Shown here: piece after piece, positions 8,317 to 16,507 of the stretch
How the letters are laid out: each line of letters opens with the position of its first letter
Numbering within the stretch: the stretch's first letter is position 1
Origin: NORP233 sp050186825
GTDB taxonomy: Bacteria > Planctomycetota > J058
Length of the DNA: 64,000 bases
NCBI GenBank assembly: GCA_050186825.1
Contig: JBFWYD010000006.1
Span: 124,001 to 188,000 of the forward strand
Direction of reading: 5' to 3'
Notes under the pieces: generated by a model
Databases searched by the model: none
Told to the model about the DNA's origin: nothing
What the model saw: the letters and a program-made list of their open reading frames with translations, nothing else
Position numbers and translations under genes: made by a program

Positions 8317-10041
8317 CTATTCCCGGCGCGCGATCAGCCCCGCGGGCGCGCACAGCCACTCCGCCGTGGCCCCGGCCGCCAGCGCGTGGCCGGCGGCCTT
8401 CCAGTGCAGATCGCCGGGCCAGTAGAGGGCGGAGCGCGCGGCGGCGTCGCCCGCGGCCGCGAAGCTGGGGGTCAGGTCGAGGCAGGGGATCTTGGCCGCT
8501 GCGCAGCGCGCGGCGACCCGGCGGGCCGGATAGCTGCGGTCCGGGGTGCGGTCCGGCCCGGCCTCGGCGACGCCGTTGGCCTCGAAGATCGAGGGGAAGA
8601 TCACCACGGCGAAGCGCGCGCCGCCCTGGCGAGCGGCGGCGTCGAGCTGGACGAAGAGCTCTTCGGTGCGCTGCCAGGCGGCCTGCCAGTCGGCGGCCAG
8701 GCGGTGCGGGTGCTCCTCGTAGACCAGGTCGTCCAGCCAGCCCGTCTCCCCGCCCAGCTTGCGCAGCGCCCCGTCGAGGCGGCCCGCCAGGCGCTCGAGC
8801 AGGTAGAGCCCCTTGCGCGCGGCGTCGAGCTGCACGGGGCGGGCCCAGGACGAGCGGACCAGCTCGCGCTCGGCCGCGCGCTTGAGCTCGGGGTCGTTGT
8901 CGCGCACGTCGTTGGCGGGGAGGAACTCGCCGAGCACCAGGTCCGGCGCGTAGGCCAGGCCCTGCCGGACCAGGGCCTGGAGCTGGTCGCGTTGGCCCCA
9001 GCCGCTCCAGCCCAGCGCGATCGCCTCGACCGGGCGGCCGAGGCGCTCGCGGAGCGCGGCCTCCAGGCGGCGATGGAAGAGCTCGTCGGTGCTCACCTGC
9101 TGGCCCTCGACGAAGCTGTCGCCGAGCACGAGCACGCGCAGCACGCCCGCGGCCTTCTCGCGCGCGTGCTCCACGTCGTGCCAGCCCGCGGCGTTCCACT
9201 GGACCTTGACCGGCGCCGCGGCCGGCGCGCCAGGCTGAGCGGGCGGCGTCCAGGTCGACTCCGCGTGCGGGCGGTGCATGGCGTCCGAGTCGTGGGTCGG
9301 GAGCGCGAGCGAGGGGCGGCCGAGCGAGCTCGGCGCGACGCGGTAGAGCAGCTCGGCCGCGAGGTAGAGCGCGCCGAGGACCACCACCGGGGCCAGGAGC
9401 TGGAAGGCCGCGCGGCGCGCGCCCCCGCGCCAGGCCCACAGCGCGACGCCGGCGGTCCAGCCGCCGGCCACGAGCCCGAGCACGACCTCGAGCCGGCTGA
9501 CCGCGAAGAAGGCCACCGCGGCCGCGGCCGTGTGGCGGCGCAGCCAGGCCTGGGCCGAGCGCGGGCCGCGCGCCGCCTCGAGCAGGAGCGGCAGCGCGAG
9601 CAGCGCGCGGGTGCCCACCAGCGGGCGCTCCCAGCGGAGCGCCAGGCCGAGCGAGACGGCGAGGGCGAGCAGGCTCAGCCAGCCCAGGGCCACCAGCGCG
9701 CGCGGCGCGGGCGCGGCCTGGCCGCCGCCCGCGGGCGCGGCCAGGGCCAGGCAGAGCGCGGCCCCGAGCGCGAGCGCCGGGGCGGTCCAGCCCGCCGCGA
9801 GCGCCAACAGGGCCAGGAGCTCGAGGGCCTCGAGCGCGCGGCCGGGCGCGGGGACCAGCCCGCGCGCCGCGCAGAGCCGGGCGAGGTGGGCCGGGATCAG
9901 CAGCGCGCCGAAGCACAGCCACTCGATCGTGACCCCGCCCGGCTGGCCGTGCGCTTGGACCACGCGCCCGCCCCACACCGCGCAGAGCGCGAGCACGAGC
10001 GGCGCCTCGAGCAGCCAGATCGTGCGCGAGCGGGTCGACAT
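8317..10041 (-). CDS. Membrane-anchored SGNH/GDSL hydrolase-like protein
   Basis: 574 residues. The first 235 or so are hydrophobic with about seven or eight predicted membrane segments. The rest is an SGNH-hydrolase domain: block I VLVLGDSFVEG (Ser about 309), block II glycine in GWSGWGQ, block III Asn in LPANDVRDND and block V GDLHW with the Asp-x-x-His dyad near the C-terminus. Such proteins often act as esterases or acyl (acetyl) transferases on envelope glycans or lipids; substrate is unknown. ATG at 10041. Its 3' end is 49 bp from the downstream kinase on the same strand, suggesting co-transcription, and it is divergent from the flavin reductase at 10109. Confidence 0.8.
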   Translation of the reverse strand: MSTRSRTIWLLEAPLVLALCAVWGGRVVQAHGQPGGVTIEWLCFGALLIPAHLARLCAARGLVPAPGRALEALELLALLALAAGWTAPALALGAALCLALAAPAGGGQAAPAPRALVALGWLSLLALAVSLGLALRWERPLVGTRALLALPLLLEAARGPRSAQAWLRRHTAAAAVAFFAVSRLEVVLGLVAGGWTAGVALWAWRGGARRAAFQLLAPVVVLGALYLAAELLYRVAPSSLGRPSLALPTHDSDAMHRPHAESTWTPPAQPGAPAAAPVKVQWNAAGWHDVEHAREKAAGVLRVLVLGDSFVEGQQVSTDELFHRRLEAALRERLGRPVEAIALGWSGWGQRDQLQALVRQGLAYAPDLVLGEFLPANDVRDNDPELKRAAERELVRSSWARPVQLDAARKGLYLLERLAGRLDGALRKLGGETGWLDDLVYEEHPHRLAADWQAAWQRTEELFVQLDAAARQGGARFAVVIFPSIFEANGVAEAGPDRTPDRSYPARRVAARCAAAKIPCLDLTPSFAAAGDAAARSALYWPGDLHWKAAGHALAAGATAEWLCAPAGLIARRE

Positions 10042-10085
10042 GGCGCGCGATCATAAGCGCTCGCGCCTGGCCCGGCCCGAGCAAG

Positions 10086-10091
10086 TAGGAT
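10086..10091 (+). promoter_or_regulatory. Possible -10 element TAGGAT before the flavin-reductase operon
   Basis: AGTAGGATCCG lies 18 bp upstream of the ATG at 10109. The same TAGGATCC occurs before the gene starts at 37898 and 63932. No good -35 match is visible, so this rests on recurrence and position only. Confidence 0.35.
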
Positions 10092-10108
10092 CCGCGCCAG
10101 AGGGACCA

Positions 10109-10672
10109 ATGATCGTCGTGATCTCGGGGACGAACCGGCCGGGGAGCAACACGCTGCGCGTGGCCCGGCTCTGCGAGCGCCACCTGCGCGCCGCGGGCGA
10201 GGAGGTCGTGCTCCTCGACCTGCTCGAGCTGCCCCTCGAGCTCTACCAGCCCGAGAGCTACGCCCAGAAGCCGGCGGCCTTCGCGCGTTTTCAGGGGGCG
10301 ATCGACGCCTGCCAGGGCGTGCTGACCGTGGTCCCCGAGTACAACGGCTCCTTCCCGGGCGCGCTCAAGTACTTCCTCGACATGCTGGCCTTCCCCGGCA
10401 GCCTGCGCGACGTGCCGGCCTCCTTCGTGGGGCTGGCGTCGGGGCGCTGGGGCGCCCTGCGCGCGGTCGAGCAGCTCCAGCACGTGTTCCAGTACCGCCT
10501 GGCGCTGCTCTACCCGGACCGCACCTTCATCTCCCAGGTGACGCAGGCCCTCGACGACGCGGGCGAGCTGCTCGACCCGGCCCTGGCCCAGCGCCTCGAC
10601 GAGCAGCTCCAGGGCTTCGCCCGCTTCGCCCGCCAGAACGCCGGGCACCAGCGCCGCCGGGAGCGGGTGTGA
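10109..10672 (+). CDS. NADPH-dependent FMN reductase family protein
   Basis: 187-residue flavodoxin-like protein. The N-terminal ISGTNRPGSNTLRVA is the phosphate-binding loop for FMN and VVPEYNGSFPGALKYFLD is the hallmark second FMN-binding motif of NADPH-dependent FMN reductases such as SsuE, ChrR and azoreductases. ATG at 10109 is preceded by AGAGGGA at a fitting spacing. It is first gene of a three-gene unit whose members overlap by 4 bp each (10669, 11409). Likely role: cytosolic two-electron reduction of flavin, quinone or another substrate. The exact substrate is unknown. Confidence 0.9.
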   Translation: MIVVISGTNRPGSNTLRVARLCERHLRAAGEEVVLLDLLELPLELYQPESYAQKPAAFARFQGAIDACQGVLTVVPEYNGSFPGALKYFLDMLAFPGSLRDVPASFVGLASGRWGALRAVEQLQHVFQYRLALLYPDRTFISQVTQALDDAGELLDPALAQRLDEQLQGFARFARQNAGHQRRRERV

Positions 10673-11412
10673 TCGTCGAGCGCAGCCTCGACCCCGGGTG
10701 GCTGAGCAACACCTACCTGGTCGCCGACGAGCCCGGCGGGCACGCCGTGCTGATCGACACCGGCGCGCCGCCCGCGCCGATCCTCCAGCGAATCGATGAG
10801 CTGCGGCTGACAGTGACCCACGCGCTGTGCACGCACCATCACCTGGACCACGTGCTGCACAGCGACCTCTACCGCGAGCGCTGCGGCTGCCCGGTGTGCG
10901 GCCACCCGGACGAGGCCGCGCTGTTCGGCGGGCTCGACCGCGAGCTGCGGGACGGGGACGAGCTGGCGGCGGGGAAGCTCCGGGTCCGGGCGCTGCACAT
11001 CCCGGGGCACACCGTGGGCCAGCTCGCCTTCCTCGTGAACGAGCAGGAGGTGTTCACGGGCGACACCCTGTTCAAGGGCAGCGTGGGCGGCACGACAGGC
11101 CCAGGACACACGACCCTCGAGGACCTCCAGCGCTCGATCCTCGAGGTGCTGCTGCGCCTCCCCCCCGACACGGTGGTCCGGCCCGGCCACACCGACCCGA
11201 CCACGGTCGCCGCGGAGCTCGAGCGGAACCCCTTCGTGCGCGCCTGGCGCGGGCTCGACCCGGTGCGGCCCGCCCCCTGCCTGGTGGCGGGGCGCCCCGC
11301 CACCCTGCTCCTGCGCGCGCCTGACTACGACGGCGGGACCAAGTGCTGGGTGCGCTTCGAGGACGGCGTCGAGGCCGTGGTCGGGGGCTCGCGGGTCCAG
11401 GACCTCCAATGA
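10669..11412 (+). CDS. Metallo-beta-lactamase-fold hydrolase (glyoxalase II-like)
   Basis: 247 residues. GTG at 10669 overlaps the preceding stop. The zinc-binding signature THHHLDH (about residue 46) is followed by the further conserved His of IPGHTVGQ, Asp of FTGDTLF and His of VRPGHTDPTT, giving a complete dinuclear metal site. This is the hydroxyacylglutathione-hydrolase-like branch: short, with no extra C-terminal domain beyond about 40 residues. Unusually, a CPVCGH segment follows the metal motif. Substrate is unknown; the redox partner upstream suggests a detoxification role, which is inference. Confidence 0.88.
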   Translation: MIVERSLDPGWLSNTYLVADEPGGHAVLIDTGAPPAPILQRIDELRLTVTHALCTHHHLDHVLHSDLYRERCGCPVCGHPDEAALFGGLDRELRDGDELAAGKLRVRALHIPGHTVGQLAFLVNEQEVFTGDTLFKGSVGGTTGPGHTTLEDLQRSILEVLLRLPPDTVVRPGHTDPTTVAAELERNPFVRAWRGLDPVRPAPCLVAGRPATLLLRAPDYDGGTKCWVRFEDGVEAVVGGSRVQDLQ

Positions 11413-12176
11413 GCGACCGCGGCCGGCGCGAGCTCGAGCGCCGCGCCGCCGCGGGGGACCCCGACGCCGCCGCCGCGCTGCTCGCCGAGCGCGCGCGCGC
11501 CGGCGAGCTGGGCGAGGAGGACCTGGCGCTGCTCGCGCACTGCGGGCATCCGGGCGCGGCCTCGCTGCGCCCGCGCGACGCGGGCGCCAGCTGGTCGGCC
11601 GACCCAAGCGAGTGGGCGAGCGCGCTCCAGCAGCGCTTCGGCGCCCCCACCTGCGCGCGCGCCGCGCTCGCCTGCGCGCTCGCCTGCCCCGTGCCTCCGA
11701 TCCCGGGCCTCGAGGACGAGGAGCCCGCTCGCGACCACGCCCTGGAGCTGGTGGAGGCCGCGCTCCAGGGGGAGTGGCCCCCGGGTCTGCGGGGTCCGCT
11801 CTGGACGGTCCAGCACAACGCCGGGCGCCGCGCGCTCGACCTCGCGCACTACGCGCGCATCCCGCACCGGCGCTGGGAGGGGCGCCGTCCATCGGCCGAG
11901 CTGCGGCGGGCCTTCGCGCGCCGCGCGCTGGCGGCCTACGCCGCCGCCAGCGCGCTGGGGGCAGTGGCCGAGCCGAGCTGGGGCGTACTCTCGGCCGGCT
12001 GGGCCCTCGGCGCCCTGCGCGGCGGGACCTCGACCGCGGCCGCCGCGCGGCGAGCGCTGGAGGCGCGCGCCAGCGAGGAGTGGCGAGGGCAGCGGGACTG
12101 GCTCGGGGTCGGACTGGACGTCGCGCGCGCCGCGCTCTGCGCGTGGGCGCTGCGCGGAGCCTCGGCCACGGTCTAG
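11409..12176 (+). CDS. Hypothetical alpha-helical protein
   Basis: 255 residues, ATG at 11409 overlapping the preceding stop (ATGA), so third gene of the 10109 operon. It opens ELERRAAAGDPDAAAALLAE and continues to AHCGHPGAASL, a pattern I associate with uncharacterised helical proteins of planctomycete- and myxobacteria-type genomes. The rest is Ala/Arg-rich and helical with no catalytic motif. A decayed relative of the N-terminal part appears to lie at 20386-20735 (ELERRYRETGSVEDEAAWL). No function can be proposed. The gene is supported by frame, overlap and codon bias. Confidence 0.7.
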   Translation: MSDRGRRELERRAAAGDPDAAAALLAERARAGELGEEDLALLAHCGHPGAASLRPRDAGASWSADPSEWASALQQRFGAPTCARAALACALACPVPPIPGLEDEEPARDHALELVEAALQGEWPPGLRGPLWTVQHNAGRRALDLAHYARIPHRRWEGRRPSAELRRAFARRALAAYAAASALGAVAEPSWGVLSAGWALGALRGGTSTAAAARRALEARASEEWRGQRDWLGVGLDVARAALCAWALRGASATV

Positions 12177-12250
12177 ATGCTGCGGGGGCCGCCGAGCGTC
12201 GGACCCAGCCGTTGGTCTGGCCGAGCGGCCCCGCCGAGCGAGGCGAGCGT

Positions 12251-13027
12251 CTAGGCCGGCGCGGGCTCGGCGCCGCCGGGCGCGGCGCCGCCGGGTGCAG
12301 CGCCGTCGGGTGCAGCGCCGCCGGGTGCAGCGCCGCCGGGTGCAGCGCCGCCGGGTGCAGCGCCGCCGGGTGCGCCCTGGGCCTCGGAGGGCGCGGCGCC
12401 CTCGAGCTCCTTCACCTCGCCCTCCTCCTGGTCGGTGTTGCCCAGGAACAGGAGCGCGGCCGCGGCCCCGCAGGTGATGAAGATGTCGGCCACGTTGAAG
12501 GTGGGCCAGATGTTCGTCTTGAACATCCGCATCGACGTGTCGTAGAGCCAGCCCGAGGCCGGGGTGTGCACGTCGATGAAGTCGCGCACCACGCCGCCGC
12601 TCATCCGGTCCCAGAAGTTTCCCGCCACGCCGGCCAGGATCAGCCCGAACACCAGCGCCGCCAGGCGCACGCGGCTGCGCGCGACGTGGACGAAGTAGGG
12701 CACGGCCACGAAGGCGAGCAGGGTCACGACCATGAAGAAGTCGTGCTTGTTCTTGAAGATCCCGAAGGCCGCCCCGGGGTTCTCGGCGTGGGTCCAGGAG
12801 AACCAGGAGAAGACGGGGATCGAGTCGCGGTCGTGCGGGAGGTGCGCGAAGGCCAGCTCCTTGCTGCCGATGTCGAGCCAGAGCCCGACCGCGAAGGCGG
12901 AGAGCAGGATCGCCCAGCGCTCGGCGGCCGGCCAGCGGCGCCGGACGACGATCACCAGCGGGACCAGGGCCAGGAGCGCCAGGAGCGGGAGGAGGAAGAA
13001 CAGGGCGACGGACATCAGGGGCACCAT
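12251..13027 (-). CDS. lspA: Lipoprotein signal peptidase (signal peptidase II)
   Basis: Inner-membrane aspartyl protease that removes signal peptides from diacylglyceryl-prolipoproteins, of which this window encodes several. Conserved blocks are visible: DIGSKELAF, ENPGAAFG, AGVAGNFWDRM with the conserved Asn and first catalytic Asp, VVRDFIDVH, and FNVADIFI with the second catalytic Asp. Four membrane helices are evident. At 258 residues it is longer than the usual 150-200 because of an extra N-terminal helix, a 12-residue insert (HTPASGWLYDTS) and a C-terminal tail of GGAAP repeats. Start ATG at 13027 or 13015; neither has a clear Shine-Dalgarno site. Confidence 0.93.
   Translation of the reverse strand: MVPLMSVALFFLLPLLALLALVPLVIVVRRRWPAAERWAILLSAFAVGLWLDIGSKELAFAHLPHDRDSIPVFSWFSWTHAENPGAAFGIFKNKHDFFMVVTLLAFVAVPYFVHVARSRVRLAALVFGLILAGVAGNFWDRMSGGVVRDFIDVHTPASGWLYDTSMRMFKTNIWPTFNVADIFITCGAAAALLFLGNTDQEEGEVKELEGAAPSEAQGAPGGAAPGGAAPGGAAPGGAAPDGAAPGGAAPGGAEPAPA
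12271..12375. repeat. 15-bp in-frame tandem repeat at the 3' end of lspA
   Basis: About seven units of CGCCGCCGGGTGCAG, with minor variants, encode a GGAAP tail. The array is in frame (15 bp) and after the catalytic core, so copy number can vary without harming the enzyme. Confidence 0.85.
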
Positions 13028-13129
13028 GAGAAGGGAAGGGGCGGGGCCCGGCAAGGGTGATGACGCCGCCCAGCTCCAGGGGTTCAGCACCGCGTGCGCG
13101 GGGCGGGGGCTCGTGGGAGACTTGGCGCC

Positions 13130-14452
13130 GTGGCGGAGAAGCAGACGCGCTACAACGAGCTGCTGGGGGTCTCGAACGCGATCCGAGACCCCGACCTCTA
13201 CCAGCTCCTGGGGCTCGACCGCGCCCGCTTCGACGAGGCGGCGGTCGATACGGCCTACAAGGAGCAGATGAGCAAGCTGCAGCGGATCCGCAGCCCCAAG
13301 CACAAGTCGTTCATCGAGTACCTGAAGGGCGAGCTGCGCACCGCGCGGACCACGCTCACCAGCGCGCCGAAGCGCGCCGAATACGACGAGGAGCTGCTGG
13401 AGGAGCGGCGCGGCCAGCTGACCATGATCCTGGAGGTCGTCCTCTCGGACGGCACCCTGAGCGAGGTCGAGGAGGAGCGCCTGCGCGGGATCGCCGCCGA
13501 CGTGGGCCTGTTCCCCGAGGAGACCGACCGCGTCCTCGACGAGGAGCTGGCCGCGCGCGGGGCCTGCCGCGAGCGCGATCGCGCCCCGGCGCCGGCGCCG
13601 GCCCCGCCCCCGCCCGCCCAGTCCTTCGCGCCCCCACCCCAGCCCACCCAGCAGCGTCCCCCGAGCGGTCGCCCTCCGGCGCGGAGCCCGAACCCCGCCG
13701 AGCGGCGCCCCTCGAGCGGGAGCTGGGCCACGCCGGCGCCGGCGCGCCCGCCCGCGCGACCGACCCCGGCCGCGGACACCGGGACCTTCGGCGGCGGCGG
13801 CGGCGGCTTCTTCCCGGGCGGCGGCGGCGCAGGTGCTGGGGCGGGCAGCGGCGTGGGCAGCGACTCGGGCTTCTTCCCGACCGCCGCGCCCGACCGCCCC
13901 GCGGCCTCCGACTCGGACATCCAGCGCGCGATCGCGGACCGGCTCAAGCCGACGACCCGTCGCCGGACCACCTCGCGCCCGCCGCCTTCGAGCGAGGACG
14001 AGGTCGTGACGGCCGAGCTGGTCGAGGAGCCCCCGCGGCCCGCGCGTCCCGCGACCCAGCGCCCCGCTGCCCACCGGCAGCCGCCGCCCGCGCCCGTCAC
14101 GCCGCAGCCGCCGCCCCAGCGCCAGAGCGTGTCCGACGCCGCCAACCAGCGCCCGGGCTGGGGCCAGCAGGCCGCGCCCGCGCGCGCCACCGGCTGGGGC
14201 CGCAGCGCGCAGGTGCGCCAGGTGGGGGTGTGCACCGGCTGCCTGGCGCCGGTCACCGACCAGGACCTCCAGAGCGGCAAGGGTGAGCGCTTCCCCGATG
14301 GCCGCATGCACTGCCCCTCGTGCACCAACCGGCTGGTGGCCGGGCTGATCTGCTCGCGCTGCTACAACCGGATCACGCGCGCCGACATGAAGGGCCGCGA
14401 CCTGGTGATCCAGGGCGGGCGCGTGGTCCACGCGCGCTGCCCCGGGACCTAG
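13130..14452 (+). CDS. J-domain-like / TerB-like protein with C-terminal zinc ribbon
   Basis: About 440 residues. The N-terminus (about 17-90; DPDLYQLLGLDRARFDEAAV through APKRAEYDEEL) resembles a J domain but I see no HPD tripeptide, so Hsp70 stimulation is doubtful. A segment like the TerB/DUF533 helical domain follows (LSDGTLSEVEEERLRGIA). A long Pro/Ala/Gly linker with poly-Gly leads to a C-terminal cysteine module: CTGC, then HCPSC, then ICSRC, then HARC. GTG at 13130 was chosen because GGGAG lies about 10 bp upstream. The order suggests a scaffold joining a protein-binding N-terminus to a zinc module; function unknown. Confidence 0.75.
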   Translation: MAEKQTRYNELLGVSNAIRDPDLYQLLGLDRARFDEAAVDTAYKEQMSKLQRIRSPKHKSFIEYLKGELRTARTTLTSAPKRAEYDEELLEERRGQLTMILEVVLSDGTLSEVEEERLRGIAADVGLFPEETDRVLDEELAARGACRERDRAPAPAPAPPPPAQSFAPPPQPTQQRPPSGRPPARSPNPAERRPSSGSWATPAPARPPARPTPAADTGTFGGGGGGFFPGGGGAGAGAGSGVGSDSGFFPTAAPDRPAASDSDIQRAIADRLKPTTRRRTTSRPPPSSEDEVVTAELVEEPPRPARPATQRPAAHRQPPPAPVTPQPPPQRQSVSDAANQRPGWGQQAAPARATGWGRSAQVRQVGVCTGCLAPVTDQDLQSGKGERFPDGRMHCPSCTNRLVAGLICSRCYNRITRADMKGRDLVIQGGRVVHARCPGT

Positions 14453-14462
14453 GCGCTCGCAG

Positions 14463-15083
14463 GTGGTCTGGGAGTGGCGGGGCTTCGTCGCAGGCGAGTG
14501 GCGCGGCGCGCTCCCCTTCCCGGGCCTCGAGGCCGAGGACGCCGACGGTCCCCGCGAGGAGCGGGAGGACCTCTACCTCCTCGCCCCGGGGCTGGCCCCC
14601 GCGCGGAACCTGAAGCTGCGTGAGGGCACGCGCCTCGAGCTGAAGGTGCGCGTCGAGGAGGCCCCGGGCGGCCTCGAGCGTTGGGAGAAGGTGTTCGCCC
14701 ACGACCTGCCCGTGCCGCCCTGGGAGGCGCGCGAGCTGGCCAAGCGCCTGCTCCCGGGGGGCCGCGTGCCCGTGCGTGGGCTGGAGTACCCCTCGGACGT
14801 GCGCCGCTTCGTGGCCGCCACGGGCTTCCGCGAGGCGCGCGAGCAGGGCGTGCGCAAGCGGCTGCGCCGCGTCTACTGGCGCGGCGCGATCGCCGAGCTG
14901 GGCGCCCTCGAGCTCGCGCCCGGCGGCGCGCTCGCGGGGGCGGAGGTCGCGCCCTTCACGACCCTGGCCCTCGAGTCGCCCGAGCGGGCGGACGTCGAGG
15001 CCTTGCTGCACGAGGTCGCGAGCCCCGCTGGGCTGCGGCTCCTGGGCTACTCGGCCTTCCTGGCCGGGCTCGCGCCGGGTTGA
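14463..15083 (+). CDS. Conserved hypothetical protein
   Basis: 206 residues, GTG at 14463, ten bases after the upstream stop and therefore likely in one unit with it. The pattern DLYLLAPGLAP then NLKLREG then LELKVRVE resembles proteins with alternating basic and acidic beta strands such as the CYTH/triphosphate-tunnel fold, but the N-terminal ExExK signature is absent, so this is only a suggestion. The C-terminal half contains a basic helix (REQGVRKRLRRVYWRG). No signal peptide or membrane helix. Confidence 0.6.
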   Translation: MVWEWRGFVAGEWRGALPFPGLEAEDADGPREEREDLYLLAPGLAPARNLKLREGTRLELKVRVEEAPGGLERWEKVFAHDLPVPPWEARELAKRLLPGGRVPVRGLEYPSDVRRFVAATGFREAREQGVRKRLRRVYWRGAIAELGALELAPGGALAGAEVAPFTTLALESPERADVEALLHEVASPAGLRLLGYSAFLAGLAPG

Positions 15084-15159
15084 GCTCGGTCGCCTCACAG
15101 CGCACCCGTTTGATCTGAGAGCGAACCTCTCCGTGCCGCCTTCGGAGTACTCAGGAGAA

Positions 15160-15305
15160 ACACGGAACAGCAACAGCAACCGGGAACAGGGAATGGGTGC
15201 AGTGGACCACTCCCGGTTGCCATTGCTGTTCGTATTCCGTGTCTCTGGCTCCCGGCGACCCCTCGGCCTCACGGGGCACGGGCACGAGTCCCATCGAATC
15301 AAGCG
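15160..15305. repeat. Two dispersed repeat elements in a convergent gap (15084-15315)
   Basis: First, a hairpin element: ACACGGAACAGCAACAGC at 15160 and its imperfect inverted partner CCCGGTTGCCATTGCTGTTC ending ATTCCGTGT at 15242. Related copies lie at 34680-34761 and 51188-51362. Second, 15277-15305 (CACGGGCACGAGTCCCATCG, AATCAAGCG) is nearly identical to 27406-27434. In both cases it ends 10 bp before the stop codon of a minus-strand gene. Confidence 0.85.
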
Positions 15306-15315
15306 ATTGGCGCCC

Positions 15316-16386
15316 TCAGTCCATTCCTTCGTCCTGCTCCGCAGCCTCGCCCTCGGGCTCCAGCTGCGCGGGAGGGGCGCCGGGGCCGCCGGCCTCGTCC
15401 TCGGCCGTCAGCGCCTGGGGCGGGTCGCCTGCGCGCCGCGCCCAGGGCGGCGGGTCGTCGAGCTTCAGGTCGTGCGGCCCGGAGGGGATCCCGCGCTGCT
15501 CCGCGGTCCAGCGCGGGACGAAGTCTGGCGGGAACAGGCCGCGGTCGCCGCGCGGGTCGACCTCCTGGAAGGTCAGCTCCGCGAGGTCGAGCAGCTCGCG
15601 CTCGATGTGGAGGCGGAAGCGCTCGAGCTCCTCGGCCGACGCGTCGGGCGCGATCCAGTAGGGACCGACGGCGTTCGTCTTGATCCGCCCGAAGGGGAGC
15701 GGGATCGCGGTCCGGTCCCAGGTGGGGAGCAGGATCCGGTTGGAGAACCAGGTGCGCACCACCAGCACCGGCACCCTACAGGACCGGGCGATCACCGCCG
15801 AGCCCGCCTTGAGCACGTATGCGGGCCCCTTGGAGCCGTCGACGGTGATCCCGTAGAGCACGCGCGGGTTGCGCTTCATGTGCGCGATCATGCTCGGGAG
15901 CACGCGCACGCGGCGCGTGCGGGCCGAGCTCGAGCCGCCGCGGAACACCTCGAAGTCGCACAGCTCGAGCATCCTCGTGATGATCCGGCCGAAGTTGCCG
16001 GCGCTGGCGAGCGTGCTCGGGCGCAGCGCCCGGTAGCCGTAGGCGACGGTGAACACCTCCTGGTGCCAGAGACAGCCCACGAGCCCGCCGTGGCGCTCCA
16101 TGAGGTCGAGCAGCAGCTGGAGCTGCGCGTCGTCGACGCGGCTCGTCCTCCACACGAGCCAGCAGTAGGCCATGTAGATCCGCGGGAACACGAGCGCCGC
16201 GAAGGCGGCCGCGGTCCGCGAGACCCAGCCGCGCAGGCGGCGCATGGGGCTGCGCGAGCGGCGCCGCGGCTCGACGGCGTCGTAGCCGCTCCCCTGGGGG
16301 GCCATGAACTGCCCCGCGGGCGCACCCGGCTCGGCGGGCGGGGGCTCGCCCGTCCCGGCTGCGACGACGTCTTCCCCCGCGGCCAT
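15316..16386 (-). CDS. DUF374-type lysophospholipid acyltransferase-like protein
   Basis: About 356 residues. After a Pro/Gly-rich N-terminus and a hydrophobic segment (AFAALVFPRIYMAYCWLVW), the core has CLWHQEVF, where the His replaces the usual acyltransferase HxxxxD start; then STLASAGNFGRIITRMLE, EVFRGGSSSARTRR, YGITVDGSKGPAYVLKAGS and VPVLVV. That is the block order of DUF374, a family related to lipid A and phospholipid acyltransferases. Likely membrane-associated acyl transfer to an envelope lipid; substrate unknown. ATG at 16386 chosen over a weaker upstream codon. Divergent from the glycosyltransferase at 16508. Confidence 0.8.
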   Translation of the reverse strand: MAAGEDVVAAGTGEPPPAEPGAPAGQFMAPQGSGYDAVEPRRRSRSPMRRLRGWVSRTAAAFAALVFPRIYMAYCWLVWRTSRVDDAQLQLLLDLMERHGGLVGCLWHQEVFTVAYGYRALRPSTLASAGNFGRIITRMLELCDFEVFRGGSSSARTRRVRVLPSMIAHMKRNPRVLYGITVDGSKGPAYVLKAGSAVIARSCRVPVLVVRTWFSNRILLPTWDRTAIPLPFGRIKTNAVGPYWIAPDASAEELERFRLHIERELLDLAELTFQEVDPRGDRGLFPPDFVPRWTAEQRGIPSGPHDLKLDDPPPWARRAGDPPQALTAEDEAGGPGAPPAQLEPEGEAAEQDEGMD

Positions 16387-16507
16387 GGGGGAGGACGCTA
16401 GCACGACCGACGTGGTGGCTCGACCTGGACGGGGGTTATCATTCTCGGCGTCGAGGCGAATCCTTGCCTCGGGGTGGGCGTCCTCGCGGGACCATGGACC
16501 GGGCCAG

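Noticed and set aside
12271..12375. Possible CRISPR-like array
   Set aside because: Contiguous 15-bp tandem units without spacers, in frame inside lspA. The arrays at 62163 and 62856 were rejected for the same reason.
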